A model generated the notes under the pieces. It did no database searches and was not told where the DNA came from. It saw only the letters and a program-made list of their open reading frames with translations. Below are positions 16,367 to 24,226 of a stretch of DNA of 57,319 nucleotides, one piece after another (the stretch's first letter is position 1; each line of letters begins with the position of its first letter). The DNA is from Nesterenkonia massiliensis (lineage in GTDB: Bacteria > Actinomycetota > Actinomycetes > Actinomycetales > Micrococcaceae): assembly GCF_000455245.1 (NCBI RefSeq), contig NZ_HG005170.1:1-57319 (forward strand), read 5' to 3'. The translations under genes and the position numbers were made by a program.

Positions 16367-17770
16367 ATGCTCTTAGAGCGGATCTACGACGAAGATCTAG
16401 CCCAGGCTAGTTACTTCGTCGGCTGCCAGGCCACCGGTGAGGCGATCGTGATCGACGCCCGCCGCGACCTCGACGACTACTTCGCCATCGCCGCCCGGCA
16501 CGGGATGACCATCTCTGCAGTGGTCGAGACGCACATCCACGCCGATTACCTCTCCGGGACCCGAGAACTCGCCGCCGCGGCCAGGGCCACCGCCTATGTC
16601 TCCGGCGAAGGAGGGCGGGACTGGCAATACGGCTTCGATGCCCACCGGCTCCATCACGGCGACACCATCACCCTGGGCAACATCACTATCGAGGCCCGGC
16701 ACACACCGGGGCACACTCCAGAACACCTGGTCTTCCTGGTCACCGATGGGGCCTTCAGTGATGCCCCTGGTTACATGGTCTCCGGAGACTTCGTCTTTGC
16801 CGGAGACCTAGGACGCCCGGACTTACTGGGCGAAGCCGCCGGCGGCGTCGACACCCGCTACGAAGGGGCCAAGCAGCTCTACCGCAGCCTCAATCAAGAG
16901 TTCCTCACCCTCCCCGAGCACGTCCTGGTCTACCCCGGCCATGGCTCTGGCAGCGCCTGCGGCAAAGCCCTGGGCGCGCTGCCTGCCACCACAGTGGGCT
17001 ATGAACGCGCCAACGCGTGGTGGGCCAAGCACCTGGAGAACGACGACGAAGCCGGTTTCATCGCTGAACTGCTCGAGGGCCAGCCCGACGCCCACGCCTA
17101 CTTCGGACGGATGAAGCGCCAGAACAAAGAAGGTCCCGCCGTCCTCGGTCCGCTTACTGCCCTCCCCGAAGTCAGCCCCGAACAACTGCGGCAGCCCCTG
17201 GAGCAGAACCAGGCCATCCTGGTGGACACCCGCCCGCATACCGCGGTGCACCAGGGCACCGTCCCCGGTGCGCTGAACATCCCTGCCGGGGCCAAGACCG
17301 CCAGCTTCGCGGCCTGGGCCTATGACCCGGAGCATGAGACCGCGCCCCTGGTGCTGCTGGCAGAAAATCAGGAGCACGCCGAGCAGCTGCGCCGTCGGCT
17401 CATGCGGGTGGGCATTGACGAAGTCACCGCATACACCACGACTCTCACTGGCCTGCCGCAGCACCGCCCGGCCACCGTCACCCCCGCCGAGCTGGAGAAC
17501 TTCACCCCGGCCCAGCTCTTGGACGTGCGCAATAAGACCGAGCACGCCCAAGGACACATTCCCGGGTCGGTCCAGCTCAGCGCGGGCCGGGTACTTTGGC
17601 ACCAAGACCAGCTGCCGGCTGCGGGGCCGATTGTCACCTACTGCCAGTCGGGAGTGCGCAACTCTGTGGCTGCCAACGCCCTGCGCCGACAAGGACACGA
17701 CGTTCGCGAACTGGTAGGAAGCTATGCCGGGTGGGCAGACTGGGCACAGCAGAACTCCCGCATCAGCTGA
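16367..17770 (+). CDS. Persulfide dioxygenase-like MBL-fold protein with two rhodanese domains (CstB/ETHE1-like)
   Basis: A 467-residue cytoplasmic protein. The metallo-beta-lactamase domain (about 1-240) carries THIHADY at residues 55-61, HTPGHTPEH near 115, GDLGRPD near 147 and a PGHGSGSACG loop, matching the iron-dependent persulfide dioxygenases. The first rhodanese domain (about 270-370) has VLLAENQEH where the active-site loop should be, so it lacks the catalytic Cys. The second (about 375-467) keeps it in YCQSGVRN near residue 426. This MBL-rhodanese layout is that of S. aureus CstB, which oxidises persulfides to thiosulfate or sulfite. The gene heads an operon with rhodanese, exporter and repressor genes, behind a CsoR-type operator. 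AAAGGG precedes the ATG. Confidence 0.85.
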   Translation: MLLERIYDEDLAQASYFVGCQATGEAIVIDARRDLDDYFAIAARHGMTISAVVETHIHADYLSGTRELAAAARATAYVSGEGGRDWQYGFDAHRLHHGDTITLGNITIEARHTPGHTPEHLVFLVTDGAFSDAPGYMVSGDFVFAGDLGRPDLLGEAAGGVDTRYEGAKQLYRSLNQEFLTLPEHVLVYPGHGSGSACGKALGALPATTVGYERANAWWAKHLENDDEAGFIAELLEGQPDAHAYFGRMKRQNKEGPAVLGPLTALPEVSPEQLRQPLEQNQAILVDTRPHTAVHQGTVPGALNIPAGAKTASFAAWAYDPEHETAPLVLLAENQEHAEQLRRRLMRVGIDEVTAYTTTLTGLPQHRPATVTPAELENFTPAQLLDVRNKTEHAQGHIPGSVQLSAGRVLWHQDQLPAAGPIVTYCQSGVRNSVAANALRRQGHDVRELVGSYAGWADWAQQNSRIS

Positions 17771-17867
17771 ACCTGCACTGTGCCGGCCGCGGCTGAGCCC
17801 CACGGCTGAGAGCTCAGGCCCGCGACCCCACACCTGAGACCGCTCATACATTCAACGAAGGAGACAG

Positions 17868-18518
17868 ATGACGACGACCCCTGCCGCCCAGGCAGCACCC
17901 ATGGCCCCAGCAGAGCTTGCGGAGAAGATTGCCGCAGCAGCTACCGGCTCATCTGAGCAGGCACCGTTGATGGTGGATGTCCGCACCCCCGGTGAATACG
18001 AGACGCTGCACATTCCCGGCTCGCTGAACATCCCGCTGGACCTGCTGCAGAACCATCAGACCCAGCTGGGCGAGCAGCTCCAAGGCGAGGTGGTGCTGAT
18101 CTGCCAGACCGGGAACCGCGCCCAACAGGCCCTGCAGCTGCTGCGCTCAGCAGGGGTCAACGGTGCTCGGGTGCTGGAGGGCGGCGTCGTCGCCTTCGAA
18201 GCGTCACAGCACAAGCACACCGCTCGGGGCACCCAGCGCTGGGCCATGGACCGCCAAGTGCGTATGGTGGCAGGTTCGCTGGTGCTCACAGGTTTCCTTG
18301 GCAGCAAACTGATCTCGCCGAAACTCGGCTACCTCGCCGGAGCCATCGGAGCAGGGCTGACCTTCTCCGCACTGAGCAACACGTGTGCCATGGCCTCGGC
18401 CCTATCAAAGATGCCCTGGAACAGGACAGCAGCTCACCCCACCCTGGAGAAGCTGTTGACGGAGATTCCGCGCGCCAACGCGGTGCAGGTCCCCGGCACA
18501 GCAGGTCAGCGCGGGTGA
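17868..18518 (+). CDS. Rhodanese with C-terminal DUF2892-type membrane segment
   Basis: A 216-residue protein. The rhodanese domain (about 10-115) has VDVRTPGEYE, HIPGSLNIPLD and an active-site loop LICQTGNR with the catalytic Cys near residue 79. The C-terminal part (about 125-185) contains two hydrophobic helices, RMVAGSLVLTGFLG and YLAGAIGAGLTFSAL, typical of the DUF2892 unit often fused to rhodaneses. It should place sulfur transfer at the inner face of the membrane. AAGGAG precedes the ATG. Its stop overlaps the start of the exporter gene by 4 bp, so sulfane sulfur handling and export are probably made together. Confidence 0.87.
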   Translation: MTTTPAAQAAPMAPAELAEKIAAAATGSSEQAPLMVDVRTPGEYETLHIPGSLNIPLDLLQNHQTQLGEQLQGEVVLICQTGNRAQQALQLLRSAGVNGARVLEGGVVAFEASQHKHTARGTQRWAMDRQVRMVAGSLVLTGFLGSKLISPKLGYLAGAIGAGLTFSALSNTCAMASALSKMPWNRTAAHPTLEKLLTEIPRANAVQVPGTAGQRG

Positions 18519-19369
18519 CCGGCCCCACCCTGGTCCTAGTCCTGGTGCTCGCCGTCGGGATTGGGATCACACTAGGTCTCCTCGGTGGCGGCGGCACTAT
18601 TCTGGCGGTACCACTGCTGACCTATGTGGCCGGCATGCCCGCCAAAGAGGCCATCGCGTCCTCCATGTTCATCATCGGAGTGACATCGGCCATCAGCGTG
18701 CTGAGTCATGCGCGCCGGGGCAACGTTCAATGGCGCACCGGACTTCTCTTCGGTGCTGCTGCCATGACAGGTGCCTTCGGCGGAGGTCTACTGGGCAGCC
18801 AGCTGCCTGACCTTGTGCTGCTGGTGGCCTTCGCCGTGATGATGATCGCTACCGCCCTGGCGATGATTGCGGGACGGCGGCCTCATGGCCCCGCTGCGCC
18901 TCGTCCCCAGCTGCCGCTGCTGAAGATCCTGCTCGAAGGACTGGTAGTGGGCGTGGTCACCGGCATGGTGGGCGCCGGTGGAGGCTTCCTGGTAATGCCC
19001 GCTCTGGTGCTGCTGGGAGGGCTCTCCATGCCTGCCGCGGTAGGCACATCTCTGTTGATCATCGCGCTGAAATCTTTCACCGGACTCGGCGGCTACCTGA
19101 CCACGGTGAGCATCGACTGGGTGCCGGTACTACTGATCACCGCTGTCACCATCATCGGTGCGCTCATCGGCTCAGCGGTGGCGAAGTTCGTGCCTGAGGG
19201 CGCGCTGAAGAGCGTCTTCGGATACTTTGTTCTGACCATGGGGTTGGTGATCTTCGGGCAGGAGCTCCCCGCCCCTTATGTGGCCGCACTCGCGGTCGTG
19301 GTCCTGATTGTGCTGACTGCCGTTCTGCTCAGACGACGCAGGAGCGCACAAGCGCTACGCATTCAATAA
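18515..19369 (+). CDS. TauE/SafE family sulfite or organosulfur exporter
   Basis: A 284-residue integral membrane protein with about eight hydrophobic helices. The N-terminal [15 protein letters not shown] and mid-protein [15 protein letters not shown] repeats are the glycine-rich paired motifs of the TauE/SafE family. The GTG at 18515 is chosen over in-frame codons further upstream because the first transmembrane helix begins directly after it and it gives a 4-bp GTGA overlap with the rhodanese gene. In sulfide-detoxification operons such carriers are thought to expel sulfite or related anions formed by the persulfide dioxygenase. Confidence 0.85.
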   Translation: MTGPTLVLVLVLAVGIGITLGLLGGGGTILAVPLLTYVAGMPAKEAIASSMFIIGVTSAISVLSHARRGNVQWRTGLLFGAAAMTGAFGGGLLGSQLPDLVLLVAFAVMMIATALAMIAGRRPHGPAAPRPQLPLLKILLEGLVVGVVTGMVGAGGGFLVMPALVLLGGLSMPAAVGTSLLIIALKSFTGLGGYLTTVSIDWVPVLLITAVTIIGALIGSAVAKFVPEGALKSVFGYFVLTMGLVIFGQELPAPYVAALAVVVLIVLTAVLLRRRRSAQALRIQ

Positions 19370-19379
19370 GGAGGAAAGC

Positions 19380-19658
19380 ATGAGGGAAGCAGATCCTGAA
19401 GCTCAACGGAAGATCCTGAACCGGCTGAAGCGGGCTCGGGGTCAGCTTGACGCGGTGATCAACGCCGTGGAGTCCGGACAGAGCTGCCGCAGTGTGGTCA
19501 CCCAGCTCGCTGCAGTCTCCACAGCGTTGGACCGTGCCGGATTCAGCGTGGTCTCCTCCGCCATGCAGTTCTGCGTGAACGATCCCGAGCGTGCCGCCGA
19601 GTTGGAAGACGGGCTGACTGTGGAGGAGCTGGAGAAGCTGTTTCTTTCACTGTCCTAA
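19380..19658 (+). CDS. CsoR-family repressor, CstR-like persulfide sensor
   Basis: A 92-residue all-helical repressor. It has two conserved cysteines, C36 in GQSCRSV and C65 in AMQFC, at the classical CsoR positions. The histidine that would complete the copper site (residue 61 in this numbering) is alanine. Two Cys without the His is the hallmark of CstR, which forms a di- or polysulfide link when exposed to persulfides and then leaves its operator. This fits the sulfide operon it closes and the palindromes at 16288-16338. AAGGAGG precedes the ATG. The regulator being last in its operon would give negative autoregulation. Confidence 0.87.
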   Translation: MREADPEAQRKILNRLKRARGQLDAVINAVESGQSCRSVVTQLAAVSTALDRAGFSVVSSAMQFCVNDPERAAELEDGLTVEELEKLFLSLS

Positions 19659-19707
19659 TTGGACTGTCTTAGTTCAGATGTCCCAGCCGAGGTCTCCAAC
19701 AGAAGGA

Positions 19708-20232
19708 TCAGCTGCGCGGAGGAGGGGGGAGCTTCGGCCTGCGCGCCGGTGTGGGCAGCACCGGAAGCCGTGCAGTGCCGGGGGCCGCGTCGGGATTGAC
19801 GCTGCGCTCGGCTTCCTTCTTGTACTCGATCGCTTCAAACAGCAGATCGCGGCGGATCTGGGAGGTCGAGGTGCCCTCGGTACGGGGGAGGTAGACGACG
19901 TCGCAGTAGTCCCGCAGGTACTCAAACCGCGGCGAGCCCTCCCAATCCGAGCCCATGACCACCAGATCGATCTCATGCCTGCGGATGTCATCGATCTTCT
20001 GATCCCAGGTGCTCTCCGGAACCACCAGATCCACGTAGCGGATGGACTCCAGCATCAGCTGGCGCACCTCGAAGGGATGGTAACTGGGTTGCTTGCCCGG
20101 CTTAGCCTCGTTGAACGCATCGGTGCTCAGCCCCACCACAAGATAGTTGCCCATGGCCTTGGCGCGGCGCAGCAGTCGGATATGCCCCCAGTGGAGCAGA
20201 TCAAAGGTGCCGTAGGTCAGGACCCGTTTCAT
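19708..20232 (-). CDS. tagD: Glycerol-3-phosphate cytidylyltransferase-like protein (TagD type), longer copy
   Basis: A 174-residue cytidylyltransferase expected to make CDP-glycerol from CTP and glycerol 3-phosphate. It has the nucleotidyltransferase signature TYGTFDLLHWGH with H14 and H17, a VVMGSDW block, and the C-terminal STSQIRRDLL loop that contacts CTP. Compared with its tandem paralogue it has a tail of about 35 extra residues rich in Pro and Arg. It is the second gene of the pair; its ATG overlaps the upstream gene's stop by 4 bp. CDP-glycerol would feed the CDP-glycerol transferase at 24227-25429 for teichoic-acid-like chains. Related enzymes can use other polyol phosphates, so the exact substrate is not certain. 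Confidence 0.85.
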   Translation of the reverse strand: MKRVLTYGTFDLLHWGHIRLLRRAKAMGNYLVVGLSTDAFNEAKPGKQPSYHPFEVRQLMLESIRYVDLVVPESTWDQKIDDIRRHEIDLVVMGSDWEGSPRFEYLRDYCDVVYLPRTEGTSTSQIRRDLLFEAIEYKKEAERSVNPDAAPGTARLPVLPTPARRPKLPPPPRS

Positions 20233-20648
20233 GCCGCCCTGAACGTCACGGCTTCAGTCAGCAGATCCTTACGAATCTGCGAGGTGGAGACGCCCTCAGT
20301 GCGCGGCAGATACTCCACATCACAAACACTGCGCAGGCTCTCAAACCGCGGGGAGCCCTCCCAGTCCGAGCCCATGACCACGACGTCGGCACGGTAGCGC
20401 CGCACGTCCTCGGCCTTCTGCTCCCAGGAGGCTTCAGGGATCACCAGATCCACGTAGCGCACTGCCTCGAGCATGGCTTTGCGCACCTGAAAGGAGTGGT
20501 AGCTGGCGCGGGCGCCCTTTTCCTGCACGAACTCGTCGGTGCTGGCGGCCACAATCAGGTAGTCGCCCATCGCTTTGGCGCGCTTGAGGAGCCGAATATG
20601 CCCCCAGTGGAGCAGATCGAACGTGCCGTAGGTGAGAATCCTCTTCAT
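20229..20648 (-). CDS. tagD: Glycerol-3-phosphate cytidylyltransferase-like protein (TagD type), short copy
   Basis: A 139-residue protein, the normal TagD length. It shares TYGTFDLLHWGH, VVMGSDWEGSPRFE, YLPRTEG and STSQIRKDLL with the next gene. Both keep the catalytic histidines and the C-terminal serine/threonine loop, so both should be active. It is transcribed first in the minus-strand pair and overlaps the second copy by 4 bp. The main differences are in the middle (residues 33-50), near where the sugar phosphate binds, which would allow different polyol phosphates. A long intergenic region upstream (20649-20897) also serves the divergent LCP gene. Confidence 0.87.
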   Translation of the reverse strand: MKRILTYGTFDLLHWGHIRLLKRAKAMGDYLIVAASTDEFVQEKGARASYHSFQVRKAMLEAVRYVDLVIPEASWEQKAEDVRRYRADVVVMGSDWEGSPRFESLRSVCDVEYLPRTEGVSTSQIRKDLLTEAVTFRAA

Positions 20649-20799
20649 CGTGCGTGCCCTCAGCCAATGCCTTACGTTAACGAGTTGCGGGGCAGGCGTC
20701 GTCGTACCGGGTGTACTGTCTGCCCCAGGGTCAGGTGCGAAATTTATTTCAGTGCAAGTCTGCGCATAATAACAACTTCCTGAAAACAGCGGGTTTCAA

Positions 20800-20817
20800 G
20801 AAACTCTTGAGAGTTTC
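20800..20817. promoter_or_regulatory. Inverted repeat in the tagD-LCP divergent region
   Basis: GAAACTC-TTGA-GAGTTTC, with perfect 7-bp arms, lies in an A/T-rich stretch between the divergent TagD pair and the LCP gene. It could be an operator for wall-polymer genes on both sides. No regulator is linked to it by sequence. Confidence 0.4.
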
Positions 20818-20897
20818 CGTCAGCGCCCTCGTAGAGCGTATTGCGCGCCAGGAGCCGTCCAGGGAGCTTTTCAGGGGCCGCGTGTACTCTGACCCTG

Positions 20898-21956
20898 ATG
20901 TCTGAAGAGCTCCTCACCGAAGAAGCCCCTCCTAAATCCAGCCGACGCCGGCGCATCACGCTGATCGTGCTCAGTTCAGCCCTGGTGCTCCTGATCGCTG
21001 GTGTCACCGCTGCTGCCCTCTATCTGAACTCTTTGCGCGGCGCCTACGAGACCTCCGTCAATGTGCTCCCGGAAGAAGAGACCTTCCCCGAGGAGAGCGA
21101 ACGTCCTGAGCGTCCTGCCCGGGTGGAGGACGACGGCAAGCTGGTCGATGATGAACAGGTCAACATCCTGCTGTTGGGCTCTGATGCTGGCGGCGGCTCC
21201 GGGGAGACCGAGAACGTTCCCTGGCTGCCCAATGCCGGACGCGCCGACACCATCATGTGGGTCCACATCCCGCACGAGCGTGACTCCATCCAGGTTATGT
21301 CCATCATGCGTGATACCTGGGTGCCGATCCCGGGCCACGGTGAGGCCAAGATCAACTCATCCTTCTCCTTTGGCGGTCCTGGCACCGCAGTGGCCGCCGT
21401 GGAGAACCTCTTCGATGTCCGAATCGACCACGTGGCCGCGGTGGACATGCAGGGCTTCCAGGGGCTGGTCAGTGCCATGGGAGGAGTCACCGTGGACTCT
21501 CCGGTGGCCTTCACCTCCCGGGACGGCTACCAGTTCAACCAGGGTCCGCAATCGATGGACTCCACTGCGGCGATGAGCTTTGTGCGCGAGCGCCGTGCCT
21601 TCGACGGCGGGGACTACCAGCGTGTAGCCAATCAGCAGGCCTTTGTGCGCGGAGTCCTCAACGAGGTGCTCACCCCCTCCACCCTGACCAATCCAGTGAC
21701 CCTGCACAATATGGTCTCCAACTTCGCGCCCTATATGACAGTAGATGCGGGGCTGCAGGACGCTGATCTCATCGCTGATCTGGGATGGTCGCTGCGGAAC
21801 GTGCGTGGCGGCGATATCCAGATGTTCACCCTGCCCAACCACGGCGTAGGTCAGGCCGGCAGCGAATCCATCATTGTTCCTGACTATGACGCCATGGCCG
21901 CTGCTGGACAGGCCATGCGCGAGGGCAGTTTCAGCGAGTACGCCACCAGTCACTGA
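20898..21956 (+). CDS. LytR-CpsA-Psr (LCP) family glycopolymer ligase
   Basis: A 352-residue membrane-anchored protein. A basic RRRR precedes one transmembrane helix at about residues 22-44; the rest is outside. The LCP domain starts with QVNILLLGSDAGGG and contains RADTIMWVHIP, SIMRDTWVPIP, KINSSFSFGG and MGGVTVDSPV, which carry the Asp and Arg residues that bind the pyrophosphate of the lipid-linked donor and Mg2+. These enzymes transfer wall teichoic acids or other glycopolymers from lipid carriers to peptidoglycan. The ATG at 20898 was chosen because a membrane anchor follows normally and a TACTCT hexamer lies 7 nt upstream. It is divergent from the TagD pair and probably attaches the polymer made here. 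Confidence 0.9.
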   Translation: MSEELLTEEAPPKSSRRRRITLIVLSSALVLLIAGVTAAALYLNSLRGAYETSVNVLPEEETFPEESERPERPARVEDDGKLVDDEQVNILLLGSDAGGGSGETENVPWLPNAGRADTIMWVHIPHERDSIQVMSIMRDTWVPIPGHGEAKINSSFSFGGPGTAVAAVENLFDVRIDHVAAVDMQGFQGLVSAMGGVTVDSPVAFTSRDGYQFNQGPQSMDSTAAMSFVRERRAFDGGDYQRVANQQAFVRGVLNEVLTPSTLTNPVTLHNMVSNFAPYMTVDAGLQDADLIADLGWSLRNVRGGDIQMFTLPNHGVGQAGSESIIVPDYDAMAAAGQAMREGSFSEYATSH

Positions 21957-22138
21957 GTCGGCGCACGCGCAGGTGCCCTGCCGCGGGCCAGGCGCAGGGA
22001 CAGTGAGGCGCTCAAACGGCAGCGGCGGAGCACCGCTGGCCTTGGCGTTGACCCGGGGCTCAGTAGGTATCCGGGGGTTGTCAGGGAGACTGGTGTATTT
22101 TGTGCGCCCTCTTAACCCTGCACGTATGCTGGACAATC

Positions 22139-23908
22139 ATGAGTGACGATCTGGACGTAGCCGAACTGGAGGCCCTGGCCTCAGACCCGCACACCGACTG
22201 GGACGTTCTCCACTGGATTGCGGAGAACTATCCCCAGCTGCGTCCCGCCGTCGCCGCCAACCCCGGTACCTACCAGGAACTCGTGGACGCCCTGGCTGCC
22301 CTCGGTGATCCTGATATTGACGCTGCCATTGCCCTGCGTCCCTTCGGCAAGGAAGTCTCTTCCGCCCAGGCTGCCACCAACCCGATGGCCGGTATGTGGG
22401 ACACCATGACCCACCATACTCCTGCCTACCGTGAGCATGAGGATGCTGCGGCGGCGTCCTACACCGATCCTTACGCGGCTCGCACCTACGAGGCTGAGGA
22501 TGTTCAGCCGCAGGAACAACAGGCACACGAACCCCATGCTGACGAACCCCATGCTGAGGAACCGTGGGCGCAGGCACCCGTTGACCAGGACGCTGCCGCC
22601 CACCCGCTGGGCGCTGATGACCATGGCCAGCAGCACGACGACGCTCACTTGATTCCCGCTGCGGATGTCGCCTCTGATGACTTCACCACAGAAGAGCCTG
22701 CAGCCGAGCCCCACGCCTACGAGCATCTGCATGCAGCGGACGAGATTCCCGATTCGGCGTTAGCTCAGGATGAGGCAGAGTCTGAACCAGAAGCGCTTGA
22801 GTCAGCAGGGCCTGTGTCAGCAGAGCCTGAATCAGCAGGGCCTGAATCAGCAGAATCTGAGCCAGGTGAGCGAGATGCTGGTGAGTCTGATGAGGACGGC
22901 ACCTACCCTGAGGGCCGGGAGGCGCTCTCATACCTGCCCGCTGCGCAGGAGACTGCGGCAGTGGTTCCTCCGCCGGCGGCTCTGTCCACCGCATACCGTG
23001 AGCCCGGTGCTGCCGAGGAGCAGCCGCGCCGTCGTTCTCCCCTTGTGCTGATCGCCGCAGCTGTTGTGGGCGTGGTGGCCATAGGCGCGATCATCGCTCT
23101 GGTGGCCAACCTGCTCGGCGGCTCCGACGAGGCCCCTGTGGCTGAATCCACCCCCACCCCCACGCAGCAGCAGACTGAGTCGCCCGGGGGCGAAGAAACA
23201 GAGGGCGAAGAGACTGAGGCCCCCGAAGAGGAAGAAAGCCCGGGCGCCGATGAGGAGGCCCTCGTCCAAGCGCGTGCTGCGGTGGCATCACTTCCTGACG
23301 AGACCAGCTGCCAGAGTGGTGATGATGCAGGCGTGGTCACCGCATTTCTCACTGCCGCCGGTACCCAGGACGCGGCGGCTGCGGACGATGCTGATGCTTT
23401 GGAGCAGGCTTTCACCGGACTGCAAAGCGCATGCTCCTCCACCCATGCTGCCGGAGTCTTCGAAGCTGCCCGCAGCGGCTCCGAAGCCCCGGAGAACGGC
23501 GGCTCAGAGAACGGCGCTGCAGAGCTGCTCACCGAGGTGGGCACCGACTGGGTCAACCGAAGCATCGGTCTGGGCGGCGCTCAGGAGATGGACGGCTTCG
23601 TCACTCCCAACGGCAATATCCAGTGCGAATTCAACGACGGCGTACGCTGCACCGCCTACCAGCACAGCTACGCGGCCCCTGCAGGATGCAGCGGCGGCAC
23701 CACCTACCGGATGCAGGTGGACGGCGGCACCGCTGGGCCGCACTGTGAAGATCCCGTGGAGCGCACCGACCGGCAGACGCTCTCCGTCAACAGCTCCGCC
23801 ACTGATGGTTTCCTGGTCTGCATCTCAATGAGCGACCGGGTCTCCTGCTACAACTCAGTCACCGGCGGCGGCTTCGAGATCTCCGAGCGCGGCCACTACC
23901 CCTACTGA
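22139..23908 (+). CDS. LRV-like N-terminus, single TM helix and secreted domain protein
   Basis: A 589-residue protein. The first 65 residues (LEALASDPHTDWDVLHWIAENYPQ and following) fit the variant leucine-rich repeat domain seen in many actinobacterial membrane proteins. A long low-complexity acidic region follows, with two 15-bp-based repeats: HADEP/HAEEP near residue 140 and SAGP/SAEP near 222-240. One transmembrane helix lies at about 300-322. Outside are another acidic Thr/Glu/Pro stretch and a C-terminal domain (about 480-589) with NGNIQCEF, paired cysteines and GGGFEISERGHYPY, a pattern common in secreted actinobacterial proteins. The function is unknown. The start is ATG with TATGCT 8 nt upstream and no ribosome binding site. 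Confidence 0.8.
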   Translation: MSDDLDVAELEALASDPHTDWDVLHWIAENYPQLRPAVAANPGTYQELVDALAALGDPDIDAAIALRPFGKEVSSAQAATNPMAGMWDTMTHHTPAYREHEDAAAASYTDPYAARTYEAEDVQPQEQQAHEPHADEPHAEEPWAQAPVDQDAAAHPLGADDHGQQHDDAHLIPAADVASDDFTTEEPAAEPHAYEHLHAADEIPDSALAQDEAESEPEALESAGPVSAEPESAGPESAESEPGERDAGESDEDGTYPEGREALSYLPAAQETAAVVPPPAALSTAYREPGAAEEQPRRRSPLVLIAAAVVGVVAIGAIIALVANLLGGSDEAPVAESTPTPTQQQTESPGGEETEGEETEAPEEEESPGADEEALVQARAAVASLPDETSCQSGDDAGVVTAFLTAAGTQDAAAADDADALEQAFTGLQSACSSTHAAGVFEAARSGSEAPENGGSENGAAELLTEVGTDWVNRSIGLGGAQEMDGFVTPNGNIQCEFNDGVRCTAYQHSYAAPAGCSGGTTYRMQVDGGTAGPHCEDPVERTDRQTLSVNSSATDGFLVCISMSDRVSCYNSVTGGGFEISERGHYPY

Positions 23909-24226
23909 TCTCCAGATTGGGCGATCACCGTGTCGGCTGATCCCCAGGTCAGGCCCTGGGTCCCCAGATCAGAATTCCGCCTAGGTTTATGAAATCTGCC
24001 TAAGGCTATAAGCGTCTGCGGGGTTCACAAGCTTATGCCGGATCAGGGGTACGCGGAATGACAGTGGCCCCCGGTGCCGAGGATTCCCCACGCTGGGTCC
24101 GCTGCGGGACACCGCGGAGCCCTTCACACACAGAGTTTGTTTGTTTCACCGAGGCTGCGGATCGGCTTCGATATGACACAAAGCGCGGGTCCGGCGTGCG
24201 GGGAGGCCGACGACGGCGCGGAGGCG
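23909..24226. other. Convergent intergenic region
   Basis: This 318-base stretch lies between the LRV-like gene and the CDP-glycerol transferase gene, whose stops face each other. The only structure found is a short GC hairpin (CCCAGG-TCAGGC-CCTGGG, 23946-23963) that might act as a weak terminator. No coding frame in it looks real. Confidence 0.45.

Noticed and set aside
16823-17851. 342-residue minus-strand frame opposite the MBL-rhodanese gene
   Set aside because: It is a shadow of a gene with intact catalytic motifs, with no ribosome binding site or domain of its own.
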